Positions 6,545 to 8,206 of a stretch of 8,206 nucleotides of DNA are shown piece by piece. Source of the DNA: Nostoc sp. CHAB 5715 (lineage in GTDB: Bacteria; Cyanobacteriota; Cyanobacteriia; Cyanobacteriales; Nostocaceae); contig NZ_JAIVFR010000249.1 in NCBI RefSeq assembly GCF_020829685.1, positions 1-8,206 of the forward strand. The letters are read 5' to 3'. Under the pieces are notes generated by a model. That model was not told where the DNA came from and did not search any database. It saw nothing but the letters and a program-made list of their open reading frames with translations. The position numbers and the translations under genes were made by a program. Position 1 is the stretch's first letter. Each line of letters begins with the position of its first letter.

Positions 6545-6590
6545 ATTAAAAACGCTACGCTTTTAGGCAAAACTGTACTAAGAAAATCAC

Positions 6591-6913
6591 TAGGACTTAC
6601 GCATTGACAAGAAATACCATATATGGAGAAGTTTAAAAACCACATCTTTCGTAAGGACACAGCAAAGTTTAGCCCCTACAGCATGGTCTATTGACGATCG
6701 CAGGATAATTAAGAAAAGCCTGAAAACTTCCGGGAGCATCGTTAATGCACATCACGATGAATTTGTACAGTGCGTAATATCATGTTTGGATAAATACTTG
6801 TCATTGCGAGCGAAGCGAAGCAATCGCAGAGACCAAGGGAATTGCTTCGCTCCACTTCGTTGCGCTCGCAATGACGTTTTATAAGTGATCAGCCGAACAT
6901 GATATAAGTCCTA
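6591..6913. mobile_element. TIR element C with 5-bp target duplication at the priA stop codon
   Basis: The left end TAGGACTTA(CGCA) at 6591-6603 is complementary over nine bases to the right end TAAGTCCTA (6905-6913). ATCAC stands directly outside both ends (6586-6590 and 6914-6918), a clean 5-bp target duplication. The right ATCAC contains the complement of the priA stop codon (6915-6917). The 323-bp interior has no transposase; its right part is the REP-like hairpin. The left end is identical to that of element A, so both probably move by the same enzyme encoded elsewhere. The 9-bp end match is short, so the outer boundary is well supported mainly by the duplication. Confidence 0.65.
6777..6905. 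repeat. Large REP-like hairpin (129 bp)
   Basis: Outer arms 6777-6789 and 6893-6905 pair over 13 bp with one G-T wobble. The next block GTCATTGCGAGCG (6800-6812) pairs perfectly with CGCTCGCAATGAC (6863-6875), and AGCGAAGCAAT (6814-6824) pairs with ATTGCTTCGCT (6841-6851), leaving a 16-base loop. GTCATTGCGAGCGAAGCGAAGCAAT is, to my knowledge, a widespread bacterial interspersed palindrome. It ends ten bases before the priA stop codon and could stabilise or terminate transcripts from either convergent gene. Confidence 0.85.
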
Positions 6914-6914
6914 A

Positions 6915-8206
6915 TCACATAATATTTAATGGGTCTACATCAATAGTTAAACTCACAGATGAAGGACAAAGCGATCGCACTTCTTCCCAATCTGGCAATT
7001 GTGGTAATGCATCGGGGGCAAATTTAATCAATATCTGCCAGCGATAACGATTAGCTACCCGCAAAATACTTGCTGGTGCTGGGCCTAATATCTCGAATTC
7101 TTCTTCTGTACTCAAGGTTGTGGCAATTATTTGCGCCGTATTTTGCACTTGAATAGGATCGAGACTACTTAAGCGCAATAAAATTAACCGCCCATAGGGA
7201 GGATAATTGAGGGCTTGGCGTTGTTCTAATTCAGCTTGGGAGAAAGAGTGATAATCGTGCGATCGCACCGCTGCAATTACCTGATGTTCTGTAGTATAAG
7301 TTTGTACAATCACCCTCCCCGGATCGTCACCTCTACCAGCACGTCCAGCGACTTGAGTCAAGGTTTGAAATGCCCGTTCACTGGCGCGATAATCTGATAA
7401 ATTGAGCAATCCATCGGCGGCGACAACTCCCACAAGTGTCACCTGTGGTAAATCCAATCCTTTGGTGAGCATTTGCGTACCTACTAATAAATCTGCTTCG
7501 CCGTTGGCAAATTGGGTGAGTAGGGTACGGTGTGAGCCTTTATTGCGGGTGGTATCGCTATCAAAACGAATCAAGCGTAACTCTGGGAACTGTCGCGTTA
7601 GTTCCTGCGTTACTCGCTGAGTACCGCTACCGAAAAATTTTAGGTAAGGGGAACTACAATCAGGGCAGAATTTGGGGTGCGATCGCGCATAGTTACAATA
7701 ATGGCAGCGCAATAATTCCGGCGCTTTTTCTTCGGTGTGGTGATATGCTAACGACACGTCACAGTACGGACATTGCAACACATATCCACAACTGCGGCAA
7801 GATACAAAAGTACTGTGTCCCCGCCGATGGATAAATAAAATTCCCTGTTGTTTTCTCTCTTGCAACTGTTGCAAAGCTTCTTGCAGCGATCTACTAAATA
7901 TAGAACGATTTCCCTGCTGCAACTCTTGCCGCATATCCACTATTTCCACCGGCGGTAAAGGGCGGGAGTTGATGCGTTCGGGGAGGGGGAGGTAGTGGGA
8001 GGGATGAGGGGGATGAGGAAGATGAGGGGGATGAGGAAGATGAGGGGGATGAGGAAGATGAGGGGGATGAGGAGGATATTGCTCCCTCATCTCCCCCTGC
8101 TCCCTCATCTCCCCCTGCTCCCTCATCTCCCCCTGCTCCCTCATCTCCCCCTGCTCCCTCATCTCCCCCTGCTCCCTCATCTCCCCCTGCTCCCTCATCT
8201 CCCCCT
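6915..8206 (-). CDS. priA: Primosomal protein N' / replication-restart helicase PriA, C-terminal part
   Basis: PriA reloads the replisome at stalled forks. The visible part (about 430 residues; start beyond the right edge) contains the conserved stretch RPLPPVEIVDMRQEL, then the zinc-binding region with eight cysteines in four CxxC pairs (CRSC, CPYC, CHYC, CPDC; visible residues 134-181), GSGTQRVTQEL, helicase motif V (GTQMLTKGLDLPQVTLV, from 240) and motif VI (QVAGRAGRG, 282-290). The C-terminal domain includes RYRWQILIK and ends in DVDPLNIM, as in the family. Family members are about 730-850 residues, so the N-terminal DNA-binding and Walker motifs lie outside. Upstream of the conserved block the frame passes, without a stop, through REQGEM and PHPPHL repeats that do not belong to the family fold. 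The stop codon is inside the target duplication of element C. No PriA domain in the visible part is damaged. Confidence 0.95.
   Translation of the reverse strand, partial: GEMREQGEMREQGEMREQGEMREQGEMREQGEMREQGEMREQYPPHPPHLPHPPHLPHPPHLPHPPHPSHYLPLPERINSRPLPPVEIVDMRQELQQGNRSIFSRSLQEALQQLQERKQQGILFIHRRGHSTFVSCRSCGYVLQCPYCDVSLAYHHTEEKAPELLRCHYCNYARSHPKFCPDCSSPYLKFFGSGTQRVTQELTRQFPELRLIRFDSDTTRNKGSHRTLLTQFANGEADLLVGTQMLTKGLDLPQVTLVGVVAADGLLNLSDYRASERAFQTLTQVAGRAGRGDDPGRVIVQTYTTEHQVIAAVRSHDYHSFSQAELEQRQALNYPPYGRLILLRLSSLDPIQVQNTAQIIATTLSTEEEFEILGPAPASILRVANRYRWQILIKFAPDALPQLPDWEEVRSLCPSSVSLTIDVDPLNIM
8003..8074. repeat. 18-bp tandem repeats within priA, array 1 (G-rich on plus strand)
   Basis: Four units of GATGAGGGGGATGAGGAA (8003-8020, 8021-8038, 8039-8056, 8057-8074; the last with one change) encode, on the minus strand, Pro-His-Pro-Pro-His-Leu hexapeptides. 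The period is a multiple of three, so unit gain or loss keeps the priA frame. The words match the G-rich repeat at 5102-5190. Confidence 0.92.
8081..8206. repeat. 18-bp tandem repeats within priA, array 2 (C-rich on plus strand)
   Basis: Seven identical units of GCTCCCTCATCTCCCCCT fill 8081-8206 exactly and end at the window edge; the true number may be larger. On the minus strand they encode Arg-Glu-Gln-Gly-Glu-Met hexapeptides. The orientation is opposite to array 1, from which it is separated by GATATT (8075-8080). Confidence 0.95.

Larger units (their letters stand above)
5989..6914. other. Repeat-dense convergent intergenic region
   Basis: These 926 bp lie between the ends of the regulator gene and priA. 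I see no convincing gene; frames of 69-77 codons near 6000-6280 run through repeats and have no recognisable protein features. The stretch holds at least six distinct repeats, described in their own entries. The plain remainder (about 6604-6776) shows only the 10-bp palindrome CCATATATGG at 6617-6626. No HIP1 site lies here. Confidence 0.75.

Noticed and set aside
6420..6566. 48-codon frame MPMRRLT/LLMRRLT as a small gene
   Set aside because: A 21-bp period keeps a frame open by itself; the nearest AGG is 12 bases upstream and weak. Kept as a finding, not as a CDS.
7402..7834. Two plus-strand frames within priA
   Set aside because: They are antisense shadows of the conserved helicase and zinc-binding region.

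Overview
The window looks like chromosomal DNA of a filamentous, probably heterocyst-forming cyanobacterium (Nostoc/Anabaena/Calothrix type). The grounds are eleven copies of the cyanobacterial octamer GCGATCGC (HIP1) in 8.2 kb, an array of heptanucleotide repeats of the kind described from heterocystous cyanobacteria, and the style of the proteins (Kdp potassium pump, RTX-type secreted protein, cyanobacterial PriA). The species cannot be named from the sequence alone.

Layout. On the minus strand at the left edge is kdpA, the ion-conducting subunit of the high-affinity K+ pump, cut off at its C-terminus by the window edge. A 505-bp gap follows, holding a terminator-like hairpin for the next gene. 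That gene, also on the minus strand, encodes a 575-residue RTX calcium-binding protein, probably exported by a type I system. A 353-bp gap with an imperfect long inverted repeat leads to a plus-strand two-component pair: a membrane-bound histidine kinase (3998-5101) and a NarL/FixJ-type response regulator (5314-5988). They are separated by a G-rich repeat and by sixteen heptamers in register, the last of which contains the regulator's start codon. The 926 bp between the regulator and the convergent priA gene hold no convincing gene but are packed with repeats: two elements with the same terminal inverted repeat (TIR), one of them with a 5-bp target duplication that includes the priA stop codon; a third small TIR element with an internal hairpin; a perfect 13-bp palindrome; six 21-bp tandem repeats; and a large REP-like hairpin. 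The right edge is the C-terminal half of priA (minus strand), interrupted in frame by two oppositely oriented 18-bp repeat arrays that run off the end of the window.

How the parts relate. kdpA, the RTX gene and priA have no evident functional link. The kinase and regulator very probably form one signalling pair; their signal and targets are not visible. The unifying theme is repeat invasion: the same G-rich 'words' occur between kinase and regulator and inside the priA reading frame, and structured elements abut stop or start codons of three genes. No clearly new multi-gene system is visible. The most unusual features are the in-frame array in a core replication-restart helicase and the start codon embedded in a heptamer array.
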